From NCBI GenBank assembly GCA_007135995.1, contig SLHU01000135.1, forward strand, positions 1 through 5,495: a DNA stretch of 5,495 bases. The letters are read 5' to 3'. Source of the DNA: Clostridiales bacterium (GTDB lineage Bacteria; Bacillota; Clostridia; Saccharofermentanales; UBA5734). The notes beneath the pieces were generated by a model that searched no databases, was not told the DNA's origin, and worked only from the letters and a program-made list of their open reading frames with translations. Both the position numbers and the translations under genes were made by a program. Numbering within the stretch: position 1 is the first letter of the stretch; the number at the start of each line of letters is the position of its first letter. Shown here in pieces: positions 1 through 5,040 of the stretch.

Positions 1-531
1 AATGCAGCTCACAATATTAATTAAGCTGAAGGTGCCACTCAAAAAAAGATAGGTGTTTAATAGATTGAGTAACGTTAGAACAGATCCTGCAAGCGTAATT
101 GGGATGCCAAAAAAAACGGTGGAGTCATCCTGGACATTAAATCGTGCCAGCCGGATTGCCCCTGCTATAGGATAAATCAGCATAACCAGATACCCGATAA
201 TCTGACCGCCTGAAAAAAGCAAAGAAGCTGAAGTAAAATGAAGCTTCCAGGCGATCACCGCAGGCGCTACACCAAATGAGATCAAGTCGCATAGTGAGTC
301 CAGCTGTTTTCCCATCTCACTGGTCACATTCAGTCTTCTGGCAAGCTTGCCGTCAAATCTATCTGTTAAAGCGGCGGCCATAACAAACAAGCTGCTGAAA
401 TATATAAGATTAACATCATCTCCTCTTTGAAGTAAGTTGAATTTATCGGTTGATGCAGCAATAAGGATTGCTGAAACCCCGAATGACAAATTCATCAATG
501 TGATAAAGTTTGGCAGATTTTTCTTAAGCAT
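1..531 (-). CDS. pssA: CDP-diacylglycerol-serine O-phosphatidyltransferase, C-terminus off window
   Basis: This enzyme transfers the phosphatidyl group of CDP-diacylglycerol to L-serine, giving phosphatidylserine and CMP at the cytoplasmic membrane. I translated it by hand: 177 codons are open to the left edge with no stop, so the C-terminus lies outside. The N-terminus begins MLKKNLPNFITLMNLSFG, typical of bacterial PssA. The CDP-alcohol phosphatidyltransferase signature is complete: D57, D60-G61, A64-R65, G74, D78 and D82, with usual spacing. Hydrophobic stretches flank it, as expected for an integral membrane enzyme. The start is ATG at 531-529, because GAGGAA lies just upstream; the ATG at 535 meets a stop after two codons. 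Only 7 bp separate it from the psd stop, and its ribosome binding site overlaps that stop. The two genes are almost certainly co-transcribed and perhaps translationally coupled. Family assignment is firm; full length is unknown. Confidence 0.95.
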   Translation of the reverse strand, partial: MLKKNLPNFITLMNLSFGVSAILIAASTDKFNLLQRGDDVNLIYFSSLFVMAAALTDRFDGKLARRLNVTSEMGKQLDSLCDLISFGVAPAVIAWKLHFTSASLLFSGGQIIGYLVMLIYPIAGAIRLARFNVQDDSTVFFGIPITLAGSVLTLLNLLNTYLFLSGTFSLINIVSCI

Positions 532-534
532 ACA

Positions 535-540
535 TTCCTC
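535..540 (-). promoter_or_regulatory. pssA ribosome binding site overlapping the psd stop codon
   Basis: On the minus strand GAGGAA (540 to 535) lies 3 bases before the ATG at 531 if counted from its end, or 5 bases counted from the GAGG core. It shares bases with the psd TGA at 541-539. This fixes the pssA start and suggests that ribosomes finishing psd reload on pssA. Confidence 0.75.
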
Positions 541-1186
541 AAATGTTAAATGATTGATCAAGCGAGGCCAACACCGTTTCAGCCCCCTTGACTTTCTGAC
601 CTTCGTTCACATGCATGATGCAATATTCTGGGATAATCAGTTCGGTGCAAGAGCCGAATTTGATCATGCCTATTCGCTGATGCTGTGTGACATGTGATTG
701 ATCCGATAAATCACTGACAATTCTTCTAGCGACAAATCCGGTTATCTGATTGACTATAAACTTGCATTTGTCATTTCCAAAGCAAATTTCGTTTCGTTCA
801 TTTATTTCTGAAGCATGTGACTTGAACGCTGGAAGAAACTTCCCAGGTCTGTACGTTTGTGAAACAACATGCCCACTCATGGGTGCTCTGTTAATATGAA
901 CATTAAAGATGGATAAGAAAATAGATATTTTGACTGCTTGTTCCCCGATGCGATCATCATAGCCTGTTTTTGAGATCGACAAAACCCGGCCGTCAGCAGG
1001 GCTGAAAAAAACATCAGGATTTTCTTTTGTATTTCTTTTTGGGTTTCGGAAAAAGTAAATAAAAAATAACAGAAAAGGCAAAGTCACAACAAGCGACCAA
1101 AGCGACAGCATCACTAAAAACACCAAAATGATTGCTGTCACTATAATATAGGGGATCCCTTCAGAAGCTATCGGCAGATTTCTCAT
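539..1186 (-). CDS. psd: phosphatidylserine decarboxylase proenzyme, short (PsdB-like) form
   Basis: Pyruvoyl-dependent enzyme that decarboxylates phosphatidylserine to phosphatidylethanolamine at the membrane, the step after PssA. The 215-residue length fits the short bacterial/archaeal-type family. A hydrophobic membrane region (about residues 11-46) leads into FFRNPKR. Next come SPADG with Asp65, FNVHINRAP with His97, and IKFGSC with Gly178-Ser179. By family knowledge Asp, His and Ser form the self-cleavage triad. The chain is cut between Gly178 and Ser179, leaving a beta chain of 178 residues and an alpha chain of 37 that starts with the pyruvoyl group. Residue 180 is Cys where many relatives have Arg; I do not expect loss of function. 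The start is ATG at 1186-1184, with GGAG at 1198-1195 eight bases upstream. It is the first gene of the psd-pssA operon, downstream of the patatin gene on the same strand. Confidence 0.97.
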   Translation of the reverse strand: MRNLPIASEGIPYIIVTAIILVFLVMLSLWSLVVTLPFLLFFIYFFRNPKRNTKENPDVFFSPADGRVLSISKTGYDDRIGEQAVKISIFLSIFNVHINRAPMSGHVVSQTYRPGKFLPAFKSHASEINERNEICFGNDKCKFIVNQITGFVARRIVSDLSDQSHVTQHQRIGMIKFGSCTELIIPEYCIMHVNEGQKVKGAETVLASLDQSFNI

Positions 1187-1240
1187 ATACTTAACTCCAC
1201 ACGTTGTTTCATGTTGGTTTCATCGATGCAGCTGATCAAC

Positions 1241-1268
1241 AGTCTACATGACAATGTCTATACGTCAA
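1241..1268 (-). promoter_or_regulatory. weak sigma-A-type promoter candidate for psd-pssA
   Basis: On the minus strand TTGACG (1268-1263, five of six matches to the -35 consensus) is followed after 16 bp by TAGACT (1246-1241, four of six matches to the -10 consensus). A start near 1234 would give a leader of about 48 nt. The -10 match is poor, so read-through from the patatin gene remains possible. Confidence 0.3.
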
Positions 1269-1378
1269 AAATGTACACAATATCATACACCAAACTGCAC
1301 AGAAGTTTTTCAACTACTCAAACAGTGTAGCATATAATAAAAAAAAGTGTATCACATTTCCGAGCCGCTTAACGATCG

Positions 1379-1404
1379 AAAAACCGGCAGCAAAGCCGTG
1401 CTGC
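1379..1404 (-). terminator. possible weak intrinsic terminator after the patatin gene
   Basis: Reading the minus strand 19 bp past the patatin stop codon, GCAGC (1404-1400) can pair with GCTGC (1391-1387), or CGGC with GCCG in an alternative fold. A short T5 run (1383-1379) follows. The stem is only 4-5 bp, so termination may be partial. A T8 run further on (1346-1339) has no good stem in front of it. Confidence 0.3.
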
Positions 1405-1422
1405 GCTCTACGCATGTATATG

Positions 1423-2670
1423 TCAATCACGAAACCCGTTTACCAGCTGATCTGGCACAATATTTTTGGACAGCGGCTGCGGGGAGTACCTGGACCAATC
1501 CTGCTTTTCCTGATCAAGGCGGCATAAGGCCTTGCCAGCATGATCAAGATTTTTAAAAAGCTTCATGGGCAGCTGAATACTGCGGTTGTTTTTTTGCATT
1601 TCTGACAAAACCTCCAATAAGAAAGATAACCGCATTGAAGGCGATAGCTTTAACGATTTCAGCTTGCCAACTGCTGCCAGGCGAAGTTTATGTTCAATCT
1701 GCAGTTCTTCACGTGACTGCTGATACTGTTCGTTGAACTTAGCTCTGTTGGCCTGTATTTCTGCAATGAACGCATTGGGGCTCCAGACAAGCTTTCGATC
1801 AATATTATAAGCAAGAGCCGCTTGCTCCAGACCCATGGTAATATTGAAGCCATATTCTTTTAGTATGCAGATATAATCAGCATCGTAAAAATAATAAAAT
1901 TCACCATTAAGTACTCCAAGAACTTTCAGTGCGTCAAGATATCCAAGCGAAATATTTAGCTTTAGTTTCGAGGGTGTAATGTCAAAAATATTTCCCAAAT
2001 CAATGCGGTTGTGTATGTAGGAAAATCTTCTGCATGGAAACTGCGATAATTTCAAGTTTGAGTTAGAACGAAGCGCTATGGCATATAAGTCGCGTGAACC
2101 TGTTTTTATCAGCATATTTAAAGGTACGTTTTCTACAAGGCCGCCGTCAATATACTGTTTATTATTGATCTTAACGTGCTTTAGGCCCGGCAGACGTGAG
2201 CTTGCCATCAGGTAATCAACCAGGCATCCTTTTGGAATTTCATTGATCCATAGCTCAACAGGCTTTATATTGGGTGTGGTGGCGGTTAAAAGACCAAACT
2301 TGACATTTGACGCTCTGACTCGATGCTCATCTATATATTGTGAGAGCAGCTCACGAAAAGGGCTTGTATTCAGACCTCTGTTGCGAAGGTACTCACTGAT
2401 GAGTTTATCAGCATCCTTAATCCCGAAATCTTTTATTGATGACAGATCTGAGCCATCAGCGAACGACAAGCACTGGTCCATCCTCAGATTTTGCCAGAGG
2501 TGAAGTGCATGATCAAAGTCTCCTTGTGCCATCAGGGCACCGTTGATGGCACCGATTGATGTGCCGGCAATATAGTCAAAATGATGGTTGTACTCAGATA
2601 ACGCTTTCCACGCACCTACCTGATATACACCTTTGGCTCCGCCAGCCGCTAAAGCTAACCCTTTCACCAT
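1423..2670 (-). CDS. patatin-like phospholipase family protein
   Basis: Predicted cytoplasmic lipid acyl hydrolase of the patatin family; the natural lipid substrate cannot be read from sequence. It has 415 residues. The oxyanion-hole segment is AAGGAKGVYQ (residues 8-17, with Ala9 where the classic motif has Gly). The nucleophile elbow is GTSIG with Ser38, and the second catalytic residue is Asp175 in YIDGG. ASSRLPG (about 156-162) also matches family pattern. The Ser-Asp dyad is therefore intact. No signal peptide or membrane helix is visible. Residues from about 215 to 415 form a long C-terminal part without a motif I recognise; 300-400 is charged and probably helical. The start is ATG at 2670-2668, with GAGAGGAA (2684-2677) at good spacing and an extended -10 promoter close upstream. 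It is divergent from the htrA-like gene and points toward psd-pssA, suggesting a role in membrane lipid turnover (inference). Confidence 0.93.
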   Translation of the reverse strand: MVKGLALAAGGAKGVYQVGAWKALSEYNHHFDYIAGTSIGAINGALMAQGDFDHALHLWQNLRMDQCLSFADGSDLSSIKDFGIKDADKLISEYLRNRGLNTSPFRELLSQYIDEHRVRASNVKFGLLTATTPNIKPVELWINEIPKGCLVDYLMASSRLPGLKHVKINNKQYIDGGLVENVPLNMLIKTGSRDLYAIALRSNSNLKLSQFPCRRFSYIHNRIDLGNIFDITPSKLKLNISLGYLDALKVLGVLNGEFYYFYDADYICILKEYGFNITMGLEQAALAYNIDRKLVWSPNAFIAEIQANRAKFNEQYQQSREELQIEHKLRLAAVGKLKSLKLSPSMRLSFLLEVLSEMQKNNRSIQLPMKLFKNLDHAGKALCRLDQEKQDWSRYSPQPLSKNIVPDQLVNGFRD

Positions 2671-2707
2671 ATGTCATTCCTCTCATCAGCTTATTATGGC
2701 TAATCAC

Positions 2708-2716
2708 ATTATATCA
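2708..2716 (-). promoter_or_regulatory. extended -10 promoter for the patatin gene
   Basis: On the minus strand TGATATAAT (2716-2708) is a perfect TATAAT preceded by the TGn extension. The hexamer 17 bp further upstream is a poor -35, which extended -10 promoters tolerate. Transcription would begin near 2701, giving a leader of about 30 nt that includes the GAGAGGAA ribosome binding site. Confidence 0.6.
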
Positions 2717-2763
2717 TGAGCATGTTCTTCTTTGGACTGTTGAAAAAACACTCTGATTTTTGT

Positions 2764-2778
2764 GAACCAGATTGGTTC
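2764..2778. repeat. perfect 6-bp inverted repeat, possible operator
   Basis: GAACCA and TGGTTC flank a 3-bp spacer (GAT). The palindrome lies about 50 bp upstream of the patatin -10 and 155 bp upstream of the htrA -10 candidate. It is the size of a dimeric regulator site, but nothing identifies the regulator. Confidence 0.4.
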
Positions 2779-2792
2779 TGAGCAGATTCTTT

Positions 2793-2831
2793 AAACTGAC
2801 TATAAGGAGATTCATAAAACTGACATAGTTT
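2793..2831. repeat. AAACTGAC direct repeats plus AAACT/AGTTT inverted repeat
   Basis: AAACTGAC occurs at 2793-2800 and again at 2817-2824, 24 bp apart start to start. The second copy also forms the left arm of an inverted repeat, AAACT (2817-2821) with AGTTT (2827-2831) around a 5-bp spacer. It lies between the two divergent promoters and could be a regulator binding region. In AT-rich DNA such short repeats can also be chance. Confidence 0.3.
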
Positions 2832-2929
2832 AATCATGAATATTTTCATTTATGTCGTCATACCATCACGTTAAGACTGTATAAATTAAATATATAGTCA
2901 TGATCTTCTTAAATGAATATCCTGTTTCA

Positions 2930-2938
2930 TGCTACAAT
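2930..2938 (+). promoter_or_regulatory. candidate extended -10 promoter for the htrA-like gene
   Basis: TGCTACAAT (2930-2938) is a TGn extension followed by TACAAT, five of six matches to the -10 consensus. No good -35 is present 16-18 bp upstream. A start near 2945 would give a leader of about 130 nt. A second TATAAT at 2990-2995 lacks both a -35 and a TGn extension, so I rank it lower. Confidence 0.45.
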
Positions 2939-3021
2939 TAGTGTATACAAGTATTGGGAAGATTCGAGGACTACGAAGATTTAACAACTTATAATGTGTT
3001 CGGCTATGAACAGGCAGCATG

Positions 3022-3046
3022 TATTTTTTACGCTAATTAAAAAATA
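3022..3046 (+). repeat. AT-rich 9-bp inverted repeat in the htrA leader
   Basis: TATTTTTTA (3022-3030) and TAAAAAATA (3038-3046) are perfect inverted copies around a 7-base loop. In RNA, G-U and A-U pairs could add up to 3 more pairs outward (3019-3021 with 3047-3049). The stem ends about 16 bases before the GAGG ribosome binding site. It may be a weak hairpin near the translation start or a DNA operator; being almost all A-T, it would be easily melted. Confidence 0.4.
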
Positions 3047-3064
3047 TGTTACATTATAAAAAGT

Positions 3065-3079
3065 GAGGCGATTAATGTG
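3065..3079 (+). promoter_or_regulatory. ribosome binding site deciding a GTG start
   Basis: GAGG (3065-3068) lies 8 bases before GTG at 3077-3079. The ATG at 3075 is followed at once by a stop, and the in-frame ATG at 3092 is 23 bases from the GAGG, too far. GTG is therefore the preferred start of the htrA-like gene. Confidence 0.75.
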
Positions 3080-4657
3080 AATATCAACGACATGAACAAT
3101 AATCATGATGACAGGCATCGCGACGGTTCAGATAAAGACTTTTATCATCACAGCAACGATCATTTGCATGCAAATTATGATCATCAGAACGACGATCAGG
3201 CACACAGTCAAAGAGGCGGGCAAGTTGACTCGGAGAAAAGCCGTTTTTCGACTGGGTTAACCGGTTCAGATGATCATAATAACTACCAGGATCACCAATC
3301 ATATGTGTATCCGCACAGTGGTTACAATCATTCATCAAATCGTCCTGGCGGATCCAATAATAAGAGCCAGCCGCCTCATAAAAAGAACACTGCTCGAATT
3401 ATCGGCTTTATCGCATGGACACTGGCTCTTGTCGTATTATTTTCTGCGGCATCCGGCAGTCTGGTCTACCATTATATGAGAAACCAGATTCAGCCTGTAC
3501 AGGAACCCGGAAGCCAGACAGACGTGACAGAAACTGATTTAGAAGAAGACGAGACACAAAACGACCGTTTTGAAGAACAAACAGCTGAACCGGATAACAG
3601 CGGCATGGAGGCAGATAGTGGTGTCCGGGACAGACATTTTTCTTTAGGATCAGCTGCCGCTCGCCGTGATGGTGATGAGGAACCTCTTTCTATCGTAGAA
3701 ATTGCTGATAAAGGCAAACCAGCTGTTGTTGCGATAACAACAGAGGTTACTGTCCGGGATTTCTTTGGACAAGAGGGCATCGTGCCTGCCGCAGGTTCGG
3801 GATTTCTAATTTCCGATGATGGCTATATCGTGACCAATAATCATGTTGTAGAAAACGCAAGTGCTATCACGATATTCCTCGATAATGGGGACTTGCATGA
3901 TGCTAAATTGGTGGGCGCTGATCCGCAAAATGACATCGCTGTATTAAAAATTGATGGCAGCAGCTTTCCTGCGGTTGTATTAGGCGATTCATCAGACATC
4001 ATGGTGGGTGAGCTTGCAGTCGCAATCGGCAATCCGCTGGGACAGTTGAGCGGCAGCGTGACTGCTGGCATTATCAGTGGTCTTGATCGGCAAATCAGAA
4101 TAGAAGGGCAGACGCTCAACCTATTACAGACAGATGCTGCCATCAACCAGGGTAATTCAGGGGGTGCTTTGTTTAATTCGTTTGGCGAAGTCATAGGAAT
4201 TAATACGGCTAAAAGTGCAGGCGCGGGCATAGAAGGCCTTGGCTTTGCAATACCTATTAATCATGCAAAACCGATCATTGAAAGCATCATTCAAAGTGGA
4301 TATGTAACAGGCAGACCCAAAATTGGTGTGTCGACTCAGGATTTAACCGCACAAATGGCCGATTATTATGATTTGGTGGAAGGTGTTTATATTGTTTCGG
4401 TTGAAAGGAACAGCGCTGCTGATCGCGCTGGCATGAGACGAGGCGATATCATCATCAAATCCAACGGCATTGAAACGCTGACAACTGCCGAAATTAATGA
4501 TATAAAAAATGAGCTTGAGCCAGGAGATGAAATGGTATTAACAGTCATCCGAGACGGCAATGAAATCGAGATAACGGTTATTCTTGACGAGGATGTTCCT
4601 CACGATGTCATGCCCGCAACTAATCGTTCAATGCCGGCAGACAATAATGTCATATAA
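3077..4657 (+). CDS. HtrA/DegP-type membrane-anchored serine protease (S1C) with PDZ domain
   Basis: Envelope quality-control protease that degrades misfolded or damaged exported proteins outside the membrane. It has 526 residues. Residues 1-105 are a hydrophilic, His/Asp/Asn-rich tail with 13 histidines. One transmembrane helix (about 107-133) follows K102-K103 and R107, so the tail should be cytoplasmic and the rest external, as in Bacillus-type HtrA. Residues about 141-202 are a very acidic linker. The trypsin-like domain (about 205-405) has an intact triad: His256 in TNNHVV, Asp286 in NDIAVL and Ser361 in GNSGG. One PDZ domain spans about 415-503, with KIGV at the start of its peptide-binding loop, then a short polar tail. 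The start is GTG (see the ribosome binding site entry). It is divergent from the patatin gene, and no histidine kinase or regulator gene is adjacent. Family is certain; which paralogue (degP/htrA/htrB) is not, so I give no symbol. Confidence 0.97.
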   Translation: MNINDMNNNHDDRHRDGSDKDFYHHSNDHLHANYDHQNDDQAHSQRGGQVDSEKSRFSTGLTGSDDHNNYQDHQSYVYPHSGYNHSSNRPGGSNNKSQPPHKKNTARIIGFIAWTLALVVLFSAASGSLVYHYMRNQIQPVQEPGSQTDVTETDLEEDETQNDRFEEQTAEPDNSGMEADSGVRDRHFSLGSAAARRDGDEEPLSIVEIADKGKPAVVAITTEVTVRDFFGQEGIVPAAGSGFLISDDGYIVTNNHVVENASAITIFLDNGDLHDAKLVGADPQNDIAVLKIDGSSFPAVVLGDSSDIMVGELAVAIGNPLGQLSGSVTAGIISGLDRQIRIEGQTLNLLQTDAAINQGNSGGALFNSFGEVIGINTAKSAGAGIEGLGFAIPINHAKPIIESIIQSGYVTGRPKIGVSTQDLTAQMADYYDLVEGVYIVSVERNSAADRAGMRRGDIIIKSNGIETLTTAEINDIKNELEPGDEMVLTVIRDGNEIEITVILDEDVPHDVMPATNRSMPADNNVI

Positions 4658-4701
4658 GCAGTAAGCATTCATACCAGTAAGCAGTAAGTATTCATACCAG
4701 T
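4655..4701 (+). repeat. 23-bp tandem duplication spanning the htrA stop codon
   Basis: Two adjacent 23-bp copies (4656-4678 and 4679-4701) differ at one base, C4666 versus T4689. The match also reaches one base further left (T4655, T4678). Each copy begins TAAGCAGTAAG and ends ATTCATACCAG. The first TAA is the stop codon of the htrA-like gene. It looks like a recent slippage or unequal-crossover duplication; no function is evident. Confidence 0.85.
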
Positions 4702-4752
4702 CGTTTATCTGCCGGCTTTGCACTTTATGAGTTGCAGGCCGGCAAATAAACG
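4702..4752 (+). terminator. long GC-core hairpin after the htrA-like gene, probable transcript end
   Basis: CGTTTATCTGCCGGC (4702-4716) and GCCGGCAAATAAACG (4738-4752) pair over 15 positions with one mismatch. Inside, TGCA (4719-4722) can pair with TGCA (4733-4736). The position directly after the stop codon suggests a transcription terminator or a 3'-end-protecting stem. No T-run follows the stem directly on either strand; the first T-rich stretch is 4761-4775. It is therefore not a textbook intrinsic terminator and might be a copy of a dispersed palindromic repeat. Confidence 0.5.
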
Positions 4753-4930
4753 TGGGCGGATTTTGGTTTCTTTTTCTGCTGTGAAAATGAGCTGGAAGTC
4801 TGGCGGCACATTGATCATATTCTGCAATATAATGCAAGAATGGCAGCAGAGGTGATCATATATAGACAGTTTCCGCCCGGCTAGATGATCTGAGCAAACG
4901 GCTGCCGGTCATGGGCTGAAGGAAAATGCG

Positions 4931-4960
4931 TTGTTTACATTGTATTATCCATGATACAAT
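4931..4960 (+). promoter_or_regulatory. extended -10 promoter for the last gene
   Basis: TGATACAAT (4952-4960) combines a TGn extension with TACAAT. Upstream, TTTACA (4934-4939, five of six -35 matches) has a short 15-bp spacer, while TTGTTT (4931-4936) has an 18-bp spacer but a poorer match. Transcription would start near 4967, leaving a leader of about 74 nt before the ATG at 5041. Confidence 0.55.
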
Positions 4961-4962
4961 GT
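4937..4962. promoter_or_regulatory. perfect 9-bp inverted repeat overlapping the promoter, probable operator
   Basis: ACATTGTAT (4937-4945) and ATACAATGT (4954-4962) are exact inverted copies with an 8-bp spacer. The right half-site covers the whole -10 hexamer and the left touches the -35. A dimeric protein bound here would compete with RNA polymerase, so repression is the simplest reading. The regulator is unknown, and no regulator gene lies in the window. Confidence 0.5.
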
Positions 4963-5000
4963 TGACCAACTAAATGCGACGATGTCTGAACGTTGGATGG

Positions 5001-5034
5001 TCCTTACCGGCCACAACTGTATGGTACTAAGGAG
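5001..5034 (+). promoter_or_regulatory. possible hairpin hiding the ribosome binding site of the last gene
   Basis: AAGGAG (5029-5034) lies 6 bases before the ATG at 5041 and is the ribosome binding site. TCCTTA (5001-5006) is an exact inverted copy of TAAGGA (5028-5033) and could pair with it in the mRNA. CC (5007-5008) with GG (5023-5024) could extend the stem past a 3-base bulge. This could limit translation, but six pairs is modest and pyrimidine-rich anti-SD-like stretches occur by chance. Confidence 0.35.
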
Positions 5035-5040
5035 ATAGCT

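Larger units (their letters stand above)
1187..1422. other. 236-bp gap between the patatin gene and psd
   Basis: No convincing gene lies here. On the minus strand, in reading order, it holds a possible short terminator for the patatin gene (1379-1404), a T8 run (1346-1339), a weak promoter candidate (1268-1241) and the psd ribosome binding site (1198-1195). A TATAAT on the plus strand at 1333-1338 has no matching -35 and no gene in front of it. Confidence 0.6.
2671..3076. other. divergent intergenic region, patatin gene / htrA-like gene
   Basis: These 406 AT-rich bases hold no gene. From left to right: the patatin ribosome binding site and extended -10 promoter (minus strand), an inverted repeat at 2764-2778, two AAACTGAC direct repeats (2793-2800 and 2817-2824), an AAACT/AGTTT inverted repeat (2817-2831), the candidate htrA promoter (2930-2938), and an htrA leader of about 130 nt with an AT-rich inverted repeat (3022-3046). 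No CIRCE or clear CtsR heptad operator was seen. Confidence 0.7.
4658..5040. other. 383-bp region between the htrA-like gene and the last gene
   Basis: I see no supportable gene. It holds the tandem duplication, a long GC-core hairpin (4702-4752), a stretch (4753-4930) without clear signals except two TGATCATAT copies (4812-4820, 4853-4861), a promoter with an overlapping inverted repeat (4931-4962), and a leader with a possible hairpin over the ribosome binding site (5001-5033). Open frames in it are short and lack ribosome binding sites. Confidence 0.65.

Noticed and set aside
1347..1556. Plus-strand open frame of 69 codons
   Set aside because: It mostly lies antisense to the end of the patatin gene, lacks a ribosome binding site and encodes no recognisable motif. 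The TATAAT at 1333-1338 lies too close in front and has no -35.
2804..2810. AAGGAGA resembling a strong ribosome binding site
   Set aside because: No start codon with a useful open frame lies within normal spacing; the next ATG (2836) opens only 12 codons.
3006..3059. 17-codon ATG frame in the htrA leader, as a leader peptide
   Set aside because: No Shine-Dalgarno sequence precedes it and the peptide has no run of regulatory codons.
2671..3076. CIRCE (HrcA) or CtsR heat-shock operator upstream of the protease
   Set aside because: I looked for the TTAGCACTC/GAGTGCTAA pair and for tandem GGTCAAA heptads and found neither.
3490..4230. Two minus-strand open frames of 96 and 129 codons
   Set aside because: Both are antisense to the well-supported protease domain and linker and are shadows of its codon pattern.
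4628..4837. Minus-strand open frame of 69 codons between the htrA-like gene and the next gene
   Set aside because: No ribosome binding site before its ATG, it runs through the hairpin and tandem duplication, and its end overlaps the htrA-like coding sequence.
4781..4855. Plus-strand GTG/ATG frame of about 24 codons
   Set aside because: No ribosome binding site in front and no recognisable peptide; its length is expected by chance.
4967..5040. T-box or known riboswitch in the leader of the last gene
   Set aside because: No T-box bulge sequence or conserved riboswitch core could be recognised; only a simple hairpin over the ribosome binding site is supportable.
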